Shown piece after piece: positions 53,015 to 60,861 of a stretch of 60,861 nucleotides of DNA. The DNA comes from Streptomyces oceani. GTDB lineage: Bacteria; Actinomycetota; Actinomycetes; Streptomycetales; Streptomycetaceae. The notes beneath the pieces are model-generated. The model was given only the letters and a program-made list of their open reading frames with translations. It was not told the DNA's origin and did no database searches. Each line of letters begins with the position of its first letter. The stretch's first letter is position 1. Location of the stretch: NCBI RefSeq assembly GCF_001751245.1, contig NZ_LJGU01000112.1, positions 1 through 60,861 on the forward strand. Direction: 5' to 3'. Position numbers and translations under genes: made by a program.

Positions 53015-55464
53015 GCGGCACGAGGACCGAGCCACGAGCGGCCGACGGCGCGGCCGAGGCCGAGGCCGGAGGGACGCCCGGTTCGGGCCCCGACAGCCGG
53101 ACGGCACACGACCCGGCACGCCGGCCCAGCCTGCGCGGATGGTTCGACGACATCGCCATGGGGCTCCGCTTCGCCTTCGGCGGCGGCCGGGAGGGCTGGC
53201 TGCGCACCTGCCTGACGAGCGTCGGCGTGGGAGTCGGCGTGGCGGTGCTCCTGTTCGCCGCCTCCGTGCCGCACATGATGGAGGCGCAGGACGCGCGCAA
53301 GGCCTCCTGGACGCCGACCAGCACCTTCCAGGAGGAGCCCCGGAAGTCCGACCAGACGCTCCTCAGCGACACCGCCAACACCGAGTTCCGAGGCGAGAGC
53401 GTACGCGGCCGGATTCTCGACCCGGACGGCGAACAGCCGCCCGTACCAGCGGGGTTGGAGGCGATTCCCGAGCCCGGCGAGGTCGTCGTCTCGCCGAAGC
53501 TGCGGGAGCTCCTGCGATCCTCCGAGGGGGACCTCCTGAAACCCCGCGTCCCCGGCGAGATCACCGGCACCATCTCCAAGGAGGGGCTGGCGGGGCCGCA
53601 GGAGTTGGCGTTCTACGCGGGTTCGGACGACCTGACGAGCGACACCGCGTCTCGTGTGGACGGGTACGGCCCGCAGGAGGGGGAGTCCCAACCGTTGCCG
53701 GCAGCACTGATGCTGCTCATCGTGGTGGCGTGTGTCGTGTTGCTGTTGCCCGTGGGCGCGTTCATCGCCGCCGCGGTCCGCTTCGGCGGGGAGCGACGGG
53801 ACCGACGCCTGGCCGCGCTGCGGCTGACGGGCGCGGACACCCGGATGACGCGCAGAATCGCGGCGGGCGAGGCCGCCGGAGGCTCGCTGCTCGGCCTGGC
53901 GGTGGGCGGGGTGTTCTTCCTGTTGTTGCGCGAGTCCGCTACCGCGGTGCGTGTACAGGGCCTGAGCCTGTACTCCTCGGACCTCCTCCCGCATCCGGGG
54001 CTCACCGCGCTGCTGGCGATCGCCGTGCCGGGCTGCGCGATCGCCGTGACGCTGCTCGCGCTGCGGGGGGTCGTCATCGAACCGCTCGGCGTGGTGCGCC
54101 AGACCCCGACCCGGAAGCGCCGGCTGTGGTGGCGGGTGCTGCCCATGCTCCTCGGCGTGGCACTGCTACTGCCCTACCTCGGCGGCTTCGCCGAGGGGGA
54201 GACGCAGAGCGATGTCGACACGTTCCAGCTCGCCGCCGCCGTCGTACTGATCCTGGTAGGGGTCACCGCGCTGCTGCCCTGGCTGGTGGAATCGGTCGTG
54301 CGCCGGACCCGTGGCGGCCCGGTCGCGCTACAACTGGCCGTGCGTCGGCTCCAGTTGGACAGTGGCACGTCCGCGCGTGCGGTGAGTGGGGTCACAGTGG
54401 CCATCGCCGGGGCGATCGCGCTACAGGTGCTCTTCGGCGCCGTGCAGGAGGACGAGACGACACTCTCCGGAGGGCCACGGTTCGACAGCCAATTGCTGGT
54501 GTCCACCCCCGCCCAGGAACACGCCACGGCGGAGGCACTGCGTGCGGATCTGGACCGGTCTCAGGGCGTGCGCGAGACGATCGCGCTGACCTCGAGCTTC
54601 GCCATCCCCGCCGACGCGGGCCCGGATGGCATGGAGGACTCGGTCACCGTGGGCGACTGTGCCTCGCTACGCACTCTCGCGAAGATCGACTCCTGCGAGC
54701 CGGGTGACACCTTCGTCGTCACGGACTCCGACCCCGGGGCCACGCCGAAGCCGGGCACCACGTACGCCATGGACGACCCCGCCGGGGACGCGAAGTCCGG
54801 CGACAAGGGACGGGCCGAGCGGTGGAAGCTGCCCGAGGACGCTCGACCGGTGTCCTCTCACCAGGCCCACGACGACTTCAGCGTCACCTCCGGAATCCTG
54901 ACGACCCCGGAAGCCGTGGACGACACCCGGTTGACGCAGGGATACTCCGACGTCCACGTGCGCACCGATCCGGGGAACGAGGACACGACTGAGCACGTAC
55001 GGAACACCGCGGCCCGCTTCTCCATGGCGGCCGACACGTTCAACCAGACGGACACCCGCGTCTCGCAGGAGTTCGCGGCGATCAAGCGCGGTATATACGC
55101 CGCGTCAGCCGCTCTGCTGCTGCTGATCGGCGCGAGCCTGACGATCTCCACGCTGGAGCAGTTGCGGGAGCGCAAGCGGCTGTTGTCCGTTCTGGTGGCG
55201 TTCGGCACCCGACGCTCGACCCTCGGCTGGTCGGTGTTCTGGCAGAACGCCATCCCGATCCTGCTGGGCGTGGCCCTGGCGGCGGCCACCGGTGTCGGGC
55301 TCGGCCTGCTGCTCCTGCAGTTGGCGGGGGTGCCGATGAGCGTCGACTGGCTGGCGATCGGCGGTCTGGCCAGTCTCGGTGGCCTGCTCATCCTGCTGGT
55401 GACGCTGCTGAGCGCGCCCGTGCTGTGGCGGATGATGCGGCCGGACGGGCTTCGTACGGAATAG
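53011..55464 (+). CDS. ABC transporter permease, FtsX-like
   Basis: An 817-residue permease. A first membrane helix near residue 70 (LTSVGVGVGVAVLLFAAS) is followed by an extracytoplasmic domain. Three helices of a first FtsX-like unit begin around residue 230, with GGERRDRRLAALRLTGADTRMTRRI as its coupling segment. There are then several more helices, a second large outer domain (about 490-680), and a second FtsX unit near the C-terminus (LEQLRERKRLLSVLVAFGTRR). This duplicated layout is standard for streptomycete peptide/antibiotic exporters of the PadR-ABC kind. A strong terminator follows. Confidence 0.9.
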   Translation: MSGTRTEPRAADGAAEAEAGGTPGSGPDSRTAHDPARRPSLRGWFDDIAMGLRFAFGGGREGWLRTCLTSVGVGVGVAVLLFAASVPHMMEAQDARKASWTPTSTFQEEPRKSDQTLLSDTANTEFRGESVRGRILDPDGEQPPVPAGLEAIPEPGEVVVSPKLRELLRSSEGDLLKPRVPGEITGTISKEGLAGPQELAFYAGSDDLTSDTASRVDGYGPQEGESQPLPAALMLLIVVACVVLLLPVGAFIAAAVRFGGERRDRRLAALRLTGADTRMTRRIAAGEAAGGSLLGLAVGGVFFLLLRESATAVRVQGLSLYSSDLLPHPGLTALLAIAVPGCAIAVTLLALRGVVIEPLGVVRQTPTRKRRLWWRVLPMLLGVALLLPYLGGFAEGETQSDVDTFQLAAAVVLILVGVTALLPWLVESVVRRTRGGPVALQLAVRRLQLDSGTSARAVSGVTVAIAGAIALQVLFGAVQEDETTLSGGPRFDSQLLVSTPAQEHATAEALRADLDRSQGVRETIALTSSFAIPADAGPDGMEDSVTVGDCASLRTLAKIDSCEPGDTFVVTDSDPGATPKPGTTYAMDDPAGDAKSGDKGRAERWKLPEDARPVSSHQAHDDFSVTSGILTTPEAVDDTRLTQGYSDVHVRTDPGNEDTTEHVRNTAARFSMAADTFNQTDTRVSQEFAAIKRGIYAASAALLLLIGASLTISTLEQLRERKRLLSVLVAFGTRRSTLGWSVFWQNAIPILLGVALAAATGVGLGLLLLQLAGVPMSVDWLAIGGLASLGGLLILLVTLLSAPVLWRMMRPDGLRTE

Positions 55465-55488
55465 CGCGCGCCGCCCAAGCGGTGCGGT

Positions 55489-55525
55489 GGCCGGCCCGGG
55501 CACACAGGGGGTGCCCGGGCCGGCC
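55489..55525 (+). terminator. Terminator after the ABC permease
   Basis: GGCCGGCCCGGGCA and TGCCCGGGCCGGCC, a perfect 14-bp stem with nine-base loop, 24 bases after the permease stop. It marks the end of the exporter operon and probably of the island. Confidence 0.85.
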
Positions 55526-55574
55526 CTCACATCCCCGAAGGACTTCGGGCTGTTCGGACAACGGCTCGTACGAT

Positions 55575-55590
55575 AAAGTGATATCACTTT
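55575..55590. promoter_or_regulatory. Perfect palindromic operator before the SPFH gene
   Basis: AAAGTGATATCACTTT is a perfect 16-bp palindrome in an otherwise GC-rich stretch, 45 bases before the SPFH start. A dimeric repressor could bind here; the ribbon-helix-helix protein of the same operon is the obvious candidate. Confidence 0.65.
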
Positions 55591-55635
55591 GCTAATGAGG
55601 CCGTGACCGCGGCCGTAAAGGATCGGGGGACTCCC

Positions 55636-56637
55636 ATGAGCGACAGTCGACCCAGCGACCCGACCACCCAGACCACCCAGAAGGCAGCCACCCCCGGTGA
55701 GCGGGACACGTCCGGAGGCCGGGCGCCCGAACCGCCCGGAACCCCCGCGCCCCAGGTGCGGGAGACCACGGCCACCAGCGCACCCGGCGCGCTCGCACTG
55801 TCCCTCGGGCTGCTCGGCGTGCTCCTCGGCGCTGGGGTGACCGTCTTCGGCGCCGTCCTCGCCAGCGAGAGCGCGCTGGGCATCGTCCTGATCATCGTCG
55901 GTGCCGTCACCCTGCTGGGCTCGGTCTTCGCCATGTGCGGACTCAACATGGTGGCGCCCGGGGAGGCCCGGGTCGTACAGCTTTTCGGGCGCTATACCGG
56001 CACCCTGCGGGTCGACGGCCTGCGCTGGGTCAACCCGCTGACCACCCGGACCCGTATCTCCACCCGGGTGCGCAACCACGAGACCGCGGTGCTCAAGGTC
56101 AACGACGCCTACGGCAACCCGATCGAGCTGGCGGCGGTCGTGGTCTGGCAGGTCACCGACACCGCGCAGGCCACCTTCGAGGTGGACGACTACGTCGAGT
56201 TCGTGTCCACCCAGACGGAGGCCGCGGTCCGGCACATCGCCATCGAGTACCCGTACGACGCGCACGACGACGACCAACTCTCCCTGCGTGGCAACGCCGA
56301 GGAGATCACGGAGAAGCTGGCCGTCGAACTCACGGCACGGGTACGTTCAGCGGGCGTCACCATCGTCGAGTCCCGGTTCACGCACCTCGCCTACGCTCCG
56401 GAGATCGCCTCCGCGATGCTGCAACGGCAGCAGGCCGGTGCGGTGGTGGCCGCCCGGCAGACCATCGTGGACGGCGCGGTCGGGATGGTGGAGGACGCGA
56501 TGCGGCGCCTCGAGACGGAGGACTTCGTCGAGTTGGACGACGAGCGCCGGGCCAGCATGGTCAGCAACCTGCTGGTCGTGCTCTGCGGCGACCGCTCACC
56601 CCAACCCGTCATGAACACCGGCACGCTGTATCAATGA
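55636..56637 (+). CDS. SPFH / band-7 domain membrane protein
   Basis: A 333-residue protein. About 50 disordered residues come first, then two adjacent membrane helices ([20 protein letters not shown] and [20 protein letters not shown]), then a band-7 domain: [40 protein letters not shown] and [48 protein letters not shown] proteins form large membrane-associated rings linked to microdomains and protease control. ATG 55636 has AAAGGATCGGGGGA upstream; an in-frame GTG at 55603 lacks that support. Its stop overlaps the next gene by four bases. Confidence 0.9.
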   Translation: MSDSRPSDPTTQTTQKAATPGERDTSGGRAPEPPGTPAPQVRETTATSAPGALALSLGLLGVLLGAGVTVFGAVLASESALGIVLIIVGAVTLLGSVFAMCGLNMVAPGEARVVQLFGRYTGTLRVDGLRWVNPLTTRTRISTRVRNHETAVLKVNDAYGNPIELAAVVVWQVTDTAQATFEVDDYVEFVSTQTEAAVRHIAIEYPYDAHDDDQLSLRGNAEEITEKLAVELTARVRSAGVTIVESRFTHLAYAPEIASAMLQRQQAGAVVAARQTIVDGAVGMVEDAMRRLETEDFVELDDERRASMVSNLLVVLCGDRSPQPVMNTGTLYQ

Positions 56638-56984
56638 CGGACGCGGACGAGCCCAGCGAGCGTGGCGAGCCCCCCGGGGCCGGTGCGGGGCCCGCCGGGT
56701 GCGACTCGGACGGCGAGGAGGGGGCGGGCCCGTTCGGGACGGACACGACACCGGCGGAGTCCGCCGCCCGGACCCGCGCTCCCCGACGACAACGCAAGCA
56801 GGTGCTGCTCCGGCTCGACCCGGCCGTACACGACGCCCTCGCTCGCTGGGCGGCCGGCGAGCTCCGATCGACCAACGCCCAGATCGACTACCTGCTTCGA
56901 CAGGCCCTACGGGACGCGGGCCGGCTGCCCGGGGACACCGGGCCACCGGCGAAGCGCGGCCGTCCGCCACGGGAACGGGAGTGA
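56634..56984 (+). CDS. Ribbon-helix-helix (CopG/Arc-like) protein
   Basis: A 116-residue protein. The first ~50 residues are acidic and disordered. Residues ~53-95, [19 protein letters not shown], then [19 protein letters not shown], give the strand-helix-helix of a ribbon-helix-helix DNA-binding fold, as in Arc-like proteins of Streptomyces. The tail is basic ([10 protein letters not shown]). ATG 56634 overlaps the SPFH stop (ATGA), so the two are co-translated. Likely a repressor acting at the palindrome before the operon. Confidence 0.8.
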   Translation: MTDADEPSERGEPPGAGAGPAGCDSDGEEGAGPFGTDTTPAESAARTRAPRRQRKQVLLRLDPAVHDALARWAAGELRSTNAQIDYLLRQALRDAGRLPGDTGPPAKRGRPPRERE

Positions 56985-57240
56985 CGGCGGACCGTACTGG
57001 CTGTACTGGCCGTGCCGCAGGTGCCGGATGCGCCGGATCACGCTTCCCGCGCCGGCTGTGAGCCTCACACGACGCCCGATCCGTACGCCGATCGCCCCGC
57101 GTGACGGCACCTTCCGAAATACCGCGTACCTCACCTTGGTCTGACTCAACCCGCTGTCCGGCAGTCGCGTCAGCGACAGGGAACGCCAAGCCGAACCAGT
57201 CGGTGGCGGGCACGCGACAAGGATCCAGGAGGGCGGTGCT

Positions 57241-59331
57241 GTGCGGCGAGGACCGGAGCGTCGTCCCGACGGGCTGAGAGTCCGACACAGCATCACCGGC
57301 ACCGGTGGCCCGACGAGTCCCGCACCGGAGCGCTCGCGACACGGCGGTACGGACAGCGCGAACGGACGGCCCCGACCAGTGACGGTGCCGGTCGAGCCGC
57401 CGGCGTCAGCCGCACCGCCCGTCCAACCAGCACCTGTCCGACCGCCATCCGTCGAGTCGGCCGCGGACCACCACGGTCCGCTCCGGTCCAGGGCACGCTC
57501 CGCCCGGCGGCTCCTGCTGCGCTTCGTGCGACGGCCCTACCTCACGCCCGCCGATCCGTCGTACGTCGTGCGCCGCTGGCCGGACCTGACGGCGCTCTGC
57601 GTGGCCACCGTGTTCTTCTGGCTGTCCCTCACCCCGTCGTTGGTGCCCCGGCCGTGGTATCTGCAGGGCCTCATCGGCGGGATAACCGCCTCGATCGGCT
57701 ACGCCCTCGGGGCCCTCACCGGCGCCCTCGTCCGGGCGGCGCTCCGGAGCGCGCTCGTCCGGGCGAGGCTTCGCGGCGCCCCCCTTTCCCTGCCCCGTGG
57801 GCTTCCCCGACTGTTCCGCCGACTCCTCCGCCGTGCCACCACCGCGCAAGCCGGCGCCAACCCGCGCCCGCGCCCGTACGACACCGACCGCGCCCGTGCG
57901 CACGTCTGGCAGATCTACTTCCTGCTCAGCCCGCTGCTGACCGTCTACTGCCTGTCCGAGAGCGCGCGCATGCAGCGCGACCTGCGCCGGCTGCAGGAGC
58001 TCCCGGCGTCGCTGACCTGGCACGCCATGATGATCACGCTGATGGCCGGGGCGCTCTGTGCCCTGTTGCTGCTGCTCGCCCGCGGGATACGCCTCGGCAC
58101 CCGCGCGCTCATCCGGGTGCTGGGTCGCTTCGTGCCCCGACCGGTCGCGGTGGTGGCGGGCCTGCTGGTCAGCGCCACGCTCGTCACGGTCGGCAGTCGG
58201 GACGTGGTCTTCGACCGCGGGGTAGTCGGCATCGTCTCCCGGATCGCCGCCGCCACCGACCAGAGCACCAAGGACGGCGTCACGCAGTCCGGTTCACGGT
58301 ACGTCTCGGGCAGCCCGGACTCTCTCGTGGCCTGGGACGACCTGGGTTACGAGGGTCGGAACTTCACCGGCTCCACCCTCTCCCGTAAGCAGATCGCCCA
58401 GGTCACCGGCCGCCCGGCCCGTCCTCCCGTCCGGGTGTACGTCGGTCAGCGCGCCGCCGAGACGTACGCCGCGCGCGCCCGGCTGGCCGTGGCCGAACTC
58501 GAGCGCACCGGCGGCTTCCGGCGTGAGGTTCTGGCGGTCGCCGGGACCACCGGGCGCGGCTGGATCAACTCCACGGACGCCGAACCGCTGGAGTACATGT
58601 ACGGCGGCGACACCGCCATCGTCGCGATGCAGTACTCCTACCTGCCCAGCTGGCTCTCCTTCCTGCTGGACAAGGAACAGGCGGGCAAGGCGAACCGGGC
58701 GCTGCTGGAGGCCGTACGGGACAGACTGCGGGAGATGCCCGAGAAGGAACGCCCGAAACTGGTGGTGTTCGGGGAGAGCCTGGGGGCGTACGGAGTCGAG
58801 GCGGCGTTCGAGGACCCGGAGGACCTACTGGCGAGCGTGGACGGTGCGGTGTTCGCCGGCTCACCGCACGCCTCGCCGATCCGCCGGGAGGTGACGGAGG
58901 ACCGGGACGCCGGCAGCCCGGTGTGGCGTCCGGAATACCGGGACGGGCGGCACTTCCGGTTCGCGCAGTATCCAGAGGCCGATCTGGCTCGCCCGGAGGG
59001 GCGGTGGGAAAGCCCCCGGGTGGTCTTCCTGCAGAACGCCTCGGACCCGATCGTGTGGTGGTCCCCCGACCTGGCGGTCAATCCCCCGCGCTGGCTGCGG
59101 GCCCCGCTGGGTCCGGACATCACCACCGAGGTGAACTGGGCGCCGTTCGTGACGTTCTGGCAGACCACCGTGGACATGGCGGTCTCCTACAGCGTCTCCG
59201 CCCCGCACGGCCACCGGTACGGCACCGCCTCGGTTGCCGCGTGGGCCGCCGTACTGCCGCCGGACGACTGGTCGGACGAGGACACCGAGCGGCTGCAGGA
59301 GTTCATGGACAAGCGGGACGCGCCGTACTGA
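57241..59331 (+). CDS. Membrane-anchored alpha/beta hydrolase-family protein
   Basis: A 696-residue protein of the actinobacterial family with separate N-terminal membrane and C-terminal alpha/beta-hydrolase parts. After a ~90-residue disordered start come several hydrophobic helices (TALCVATVFFWLSLTPSLVPRPWYLQGLIGG and further ones to about residue 330). The soluble part contains RVYVGQRAAETYAARARLAVAELERTGGF and the nucleophile elbow VVFGESLGAYGVEAAFED. GTG 57241 has AGGAGG eight bases upstream. The substrate is unknown. It is convergent with the AI-2E transporter gene. Confidence 0.88.
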   Translation: MRRGPERRPDGLRVRHSITGTGGPTSPAPERSRHGGTDSANGRPRPVTVPVEPPASAAPPVQPAPVRPPSVESAADHHGPLRSRARSARRLLLRFVRRPYLTPADPSYVVRRWPDLTALCVATVFFWLSLTPSLVPRPWYLQGLIGGITASIGYALGALTGALVRAALRSALVRARLRGAPLSLPRGLPRLFRRLLRRATTAQAGANPRPRPYDTDRARAHVWQIYFLLSPLLTVYCLSESARMQRDLRRLQELPASLTWHAMMITLMAGALCALLLLLARGIRLGTRALIRVLGRFVPRPVAVVAGLLVSATLVTVGSRDVVFDRGVVGIVSRIAAATDQSTKDGVTQSGSRYVSGSPDSLVAWDDLGYEGRNFTGSTLSRKQIAQVTGRPARPPVRVYVGQRAAETYAARARLAVAELERTGGFRREVLAVAGTTGRGWINSTDAEPLEYMYGGDTAIVAMQYSYLPSWLSFLLDKEQAGKANRALLEAVRDRLREMPEKERPKLVVFGESLGAYGVEAAFEDPEDLLASVDGAVFAGSPHASPIRREVTEDRDAGSPVWRPEYRDGRHFRFAQYPEADLARPEGRWESPRVVFLQNASDPIVWWSPDLAVNPPRWLRAPLGPDITTEVNWAPFVTFWQTTVDMAVSYSVSAPHGHRYGTASVAAWAAVLPPDDWSDEDTERLQEFMDKRDAPY

Positions 59332-59376
59332 CCCAGGCCACCCGCCGGTCGCCACGGCATGTCACGTCACGCCCCG

Positions 59377-60855
59377 TCACGCCGGCCGGTCGCCGCCCCC
59401 GGCCTCATCGCCGCGCTGTGCCGGGTCGCCGCCGGCCGAACCGCCGCTGCTCGTACGGTCACTGGCTCCGGCGTCCCCGGCGGCCGAAGGACGGCCCGGG
59501 GCGGCGCCCGGTTCCGCCGCGTCCCCAGGCGTGCCCCGCATCGCGGAGTCGCGTGCCGGATGGCCCTCCGCGGACCCCCGTGCCAGGCCGGGGGCCACCA
59601 GGGAGGCCGTCGCGCCCGGCGGGCCCTCCGGGAGCGTGCCCTCCTGCAGCGCCTGCTCCCGGGCGTACGCGCGCAGGTAGCCCACGCCGGTGTTGGTGAC
59701 CGCCACCAGCGGCACCGCCACCACCGCGCCCGGAATCCCGGCGACCAGGCCGCCGCCGGTGACGGCCAGCACCACGGCCAGCGGATGCACCCGCACGAGC
59801 CGGCCCAGGATGAAGGGTTGCAGGATGTGACTCTCGATCTGCTGGACGGCCAGCACCACCCCCAGCACCATCATCGAGGTGACGACGTCGTTGGTGACCA
59901 GCGCCACCACGACGGCCAACGCGCCGGAGATGACGGCGCCGACGATGGGGATGAAGGCGAAGAGGAAGATGAAGACGGCCAGCGGGACGGCCATCGGCAC
60001 GTCCAGGAAGTACAGGCCGATGCCGATGAACACCGCGTCGATCAGCGCCACTATCACCGTGCCGCGGACGTATCCGGTCAGGGTGGTCCAGGCGCGTGGC
60101 CCGGCCCCGGCCACCCCCTCGCGGGCGGAGGCGGGGACGAACTTCAGCACCCAGGACCAGATCGTCCGCCCGTCGTACAACAGGAACAGCGTCACGAACA
60201 TCGCCAGCAGCGCGCCGGACAGGAACTCGAAGATCACGGTTACGCCCTCGAGACCGGCGGAGGTCACCTCCTGGCTGTTGTCCCCGAGCCAGTCGCTGAC
60301 ATTGGTCGCGATGTTGTTGATCTGCTCCTCGGAGACGTGGAACGGGCCGTCCACCGCCCAGGTCTTGAGTTCCTCGATGCCGTCCTGCACCTGCTCGGTG
60401 AGGCGCGGCAGGTTCTCCATCACCTGCCAGACCACGAACCAGCCGACCAGGCCCATCACCACGAAGCCGGTGATGAACGTGAACAGGGTGGCCAGCCCCC
60501 GACCGAGGCCGAGGCGTCGCAGTCGCGCCACGGTCGGCTGCATCAGCGCGGTCACCAACAGACCGGCGGCGAACGACATGATCAGCAGGCTGATCGTGCT
60601 GACCACCGACATCAGGACGTAGAGCACACCGGCGAGTACGAGCAGCCGCCAGCCGGCCTCGGCCGCCACCCGCATCCCCCACGGGATCACCGCGGCTGGT
60701 TCCGGCTTCGCCGGCACCGCCGGGGCGTAGGCGGGTGGTGCCGGCACGCGAGCCGTTTCCGGTTCGGTGTCCGTGCGGCCCGCCGGCGCGCCGCCGCCCC
60801 GGTCGCCGTGCTCCTCCGGCCCGGCTGCGACCGTACGGGCGCGACGCTCGGCCAT
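59377..60855 (-). CDS. AI-2E family transporter
   Basis: A 492-residue membrane protein of the PerM/TqsA family, named for autoinducer-2 export but broadly unassigned; some members are Na+/H+ antiporters. About eight helices are seen: LLVLAGVLYVLMSVVSTISLLI, LFTFITGFVVMGLVGWFVVW, VIFEFLSGALLAMFVTLFLLY, and the conserved VPLAVFIFLFAFIPIVGAVISGALAVVVAL block. QQIESHILQPFILGR is the family signature. Both termini are disordered; the C-terminal ~100 residues are Gly/Ala/Pro-rich. The start codon lies six bases from the right window edge, so an upstream promoter is outside view. Confidence 0.92.
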   Translation of the reverse strand: MAERRARTVAAGPEEHGDRGGGAPAGRTDTEPETARVPAPPAYAPAVPAKPEPAAVIPWGMRVAAEAGWRLLVLAGVLYVLMSVVSTISLLIMSFAAGLLVTALMQPTVARLRRLGLGRGLATLFTFITGFVVMGLVGWFVVWQVMENLPRLTEQVQDGIEELKTWAVDGPFHVSEEQINNIATNVSDWLGDNSQEVTSAGLEGVTVIFEFLSGALLAMFVTLFLLYDGRTIWSWVLKFVPASAREGVAGAGPRAWTTLTGYVRGTVIVALIDAVFIGIGLYFLDVPMAVPLAVFIFLFAFIPIVGAVISGALAVVVALVTNDVVTSMMVLGVVLAVQQIESHILQPFILGRLVRVHPLAVVLAVTGGGLVAGIPGAVVAVPLVAVTNTGVGYLRAYAREQALQEGTLPEGPPGATASLVAPGLARGSAEGHPARDSAMRGTPGDAAEPGAAPGRPSAAGDAGASDRTSSGGSAGGDPAQRGDEAGGGDRPA

Positions 60856-60861
60856 CCGTCC

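Overview
The window is high-GC DNA with Streptomyces-type gene style: GTG starts, four-base ATGA overlaps, long alanine/arginine-rich antisense frames, a WhiB-like protein, a DUF1707 protein and SpoIIE-type phosphatase signalling. The gene order WhiB-like, DUF1707, class I fumarase, fumC, methyltransferase/phosphatase, ahpD, ahpC (about 8.3-17.5 kb) matches what I recall of the Streptomyces chromosome around S. coelicolor SCO5046-SCO5031. The source is therefore a Streptomyces or a close relative. The species cannot be told from the sequence.

Left flank (1-8.1 kb), accessory: a RibD-like reductase, an orphan SUFU/immunity-like protein, a TauD-type dioxygenase facing a LysR regulator, a GNAT acetyltransferase, about 1 kb of decayed DNA (remnants of an ATPase-fold gene and a superfamily 1 helicase), an internally deleted Phd-type antitoxin with no toxin, and a LysR/MFS divergent pair. 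Core block (8.3-17.5 kb): WhiB-like regulator, DUF1707 membrane-stress protein, both classes of fumarase, a methyltransferase, a GAF-PP2C-HATPase signalling protein and the ahpC-ahpD peroxide pair. In known Streptomyces oxyR lies divergent from ahpC. Here that position is occupied by foreign-looking biosynthetic genes and no oxyR is in the window.

Biosynthetic island (17.6-55.5 kb). First comes a small peptide locus on the minus strand: an RDD membrane protein (apparently frameshifted), two paralogous precursor-like peptides that share a leader and an almost identical Cys-containing C-terminus, and an M50 membrane protease carrying a PqqD-like leader-binding domain. A strong 15-bp hairpin separates the two peptide genes. 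Next is a modular type I polyketide system: a flavin amine oxidase/amide-forming monooxygenase (plus strand), then on the minus strand PKS1 > PKS2 > PKS3 > acyl-CoA ligase > free-standing acyltransferase. PKS1 starts with an unusual acyltransferase-like domain, a ~400-residue low-complexity linker and a loading ACP. Then come four extension modules: malonyl with full reduction, methylmalonyl with full reduction, and two methylmalonyl modules with KR only. There is no thioesterase. Collinear reading predicts a short reduced chain with a beta,delta-dihydroxy, alpha,gamma-dimethyl acyl end that could leave as a delta-lactone. The oxidase, ligase and acyltransferase suggest an amino-acid-derived starter unit, as in guanidinobutyryl- or aminoacyl-primed polyketides. 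Divergent from PKS1 are a PadR repressor and a two-gene ABC exporter. The intergenic region carries a PadR-like palindrome and a near-match to a PAS-LuxR operator.

Right flank (55.6-60.9 kb), probably chromosome core again: an SPFH/band-7 membrane protein overlapping a ribbon-helix-helix protein behind a perfect 16-bp palindrome, a membrane-anchored alpha/beta hydrolase and an AI-2E family transporter. I saw no rRNA, tRNA, insertion sequence or CRISPR array.
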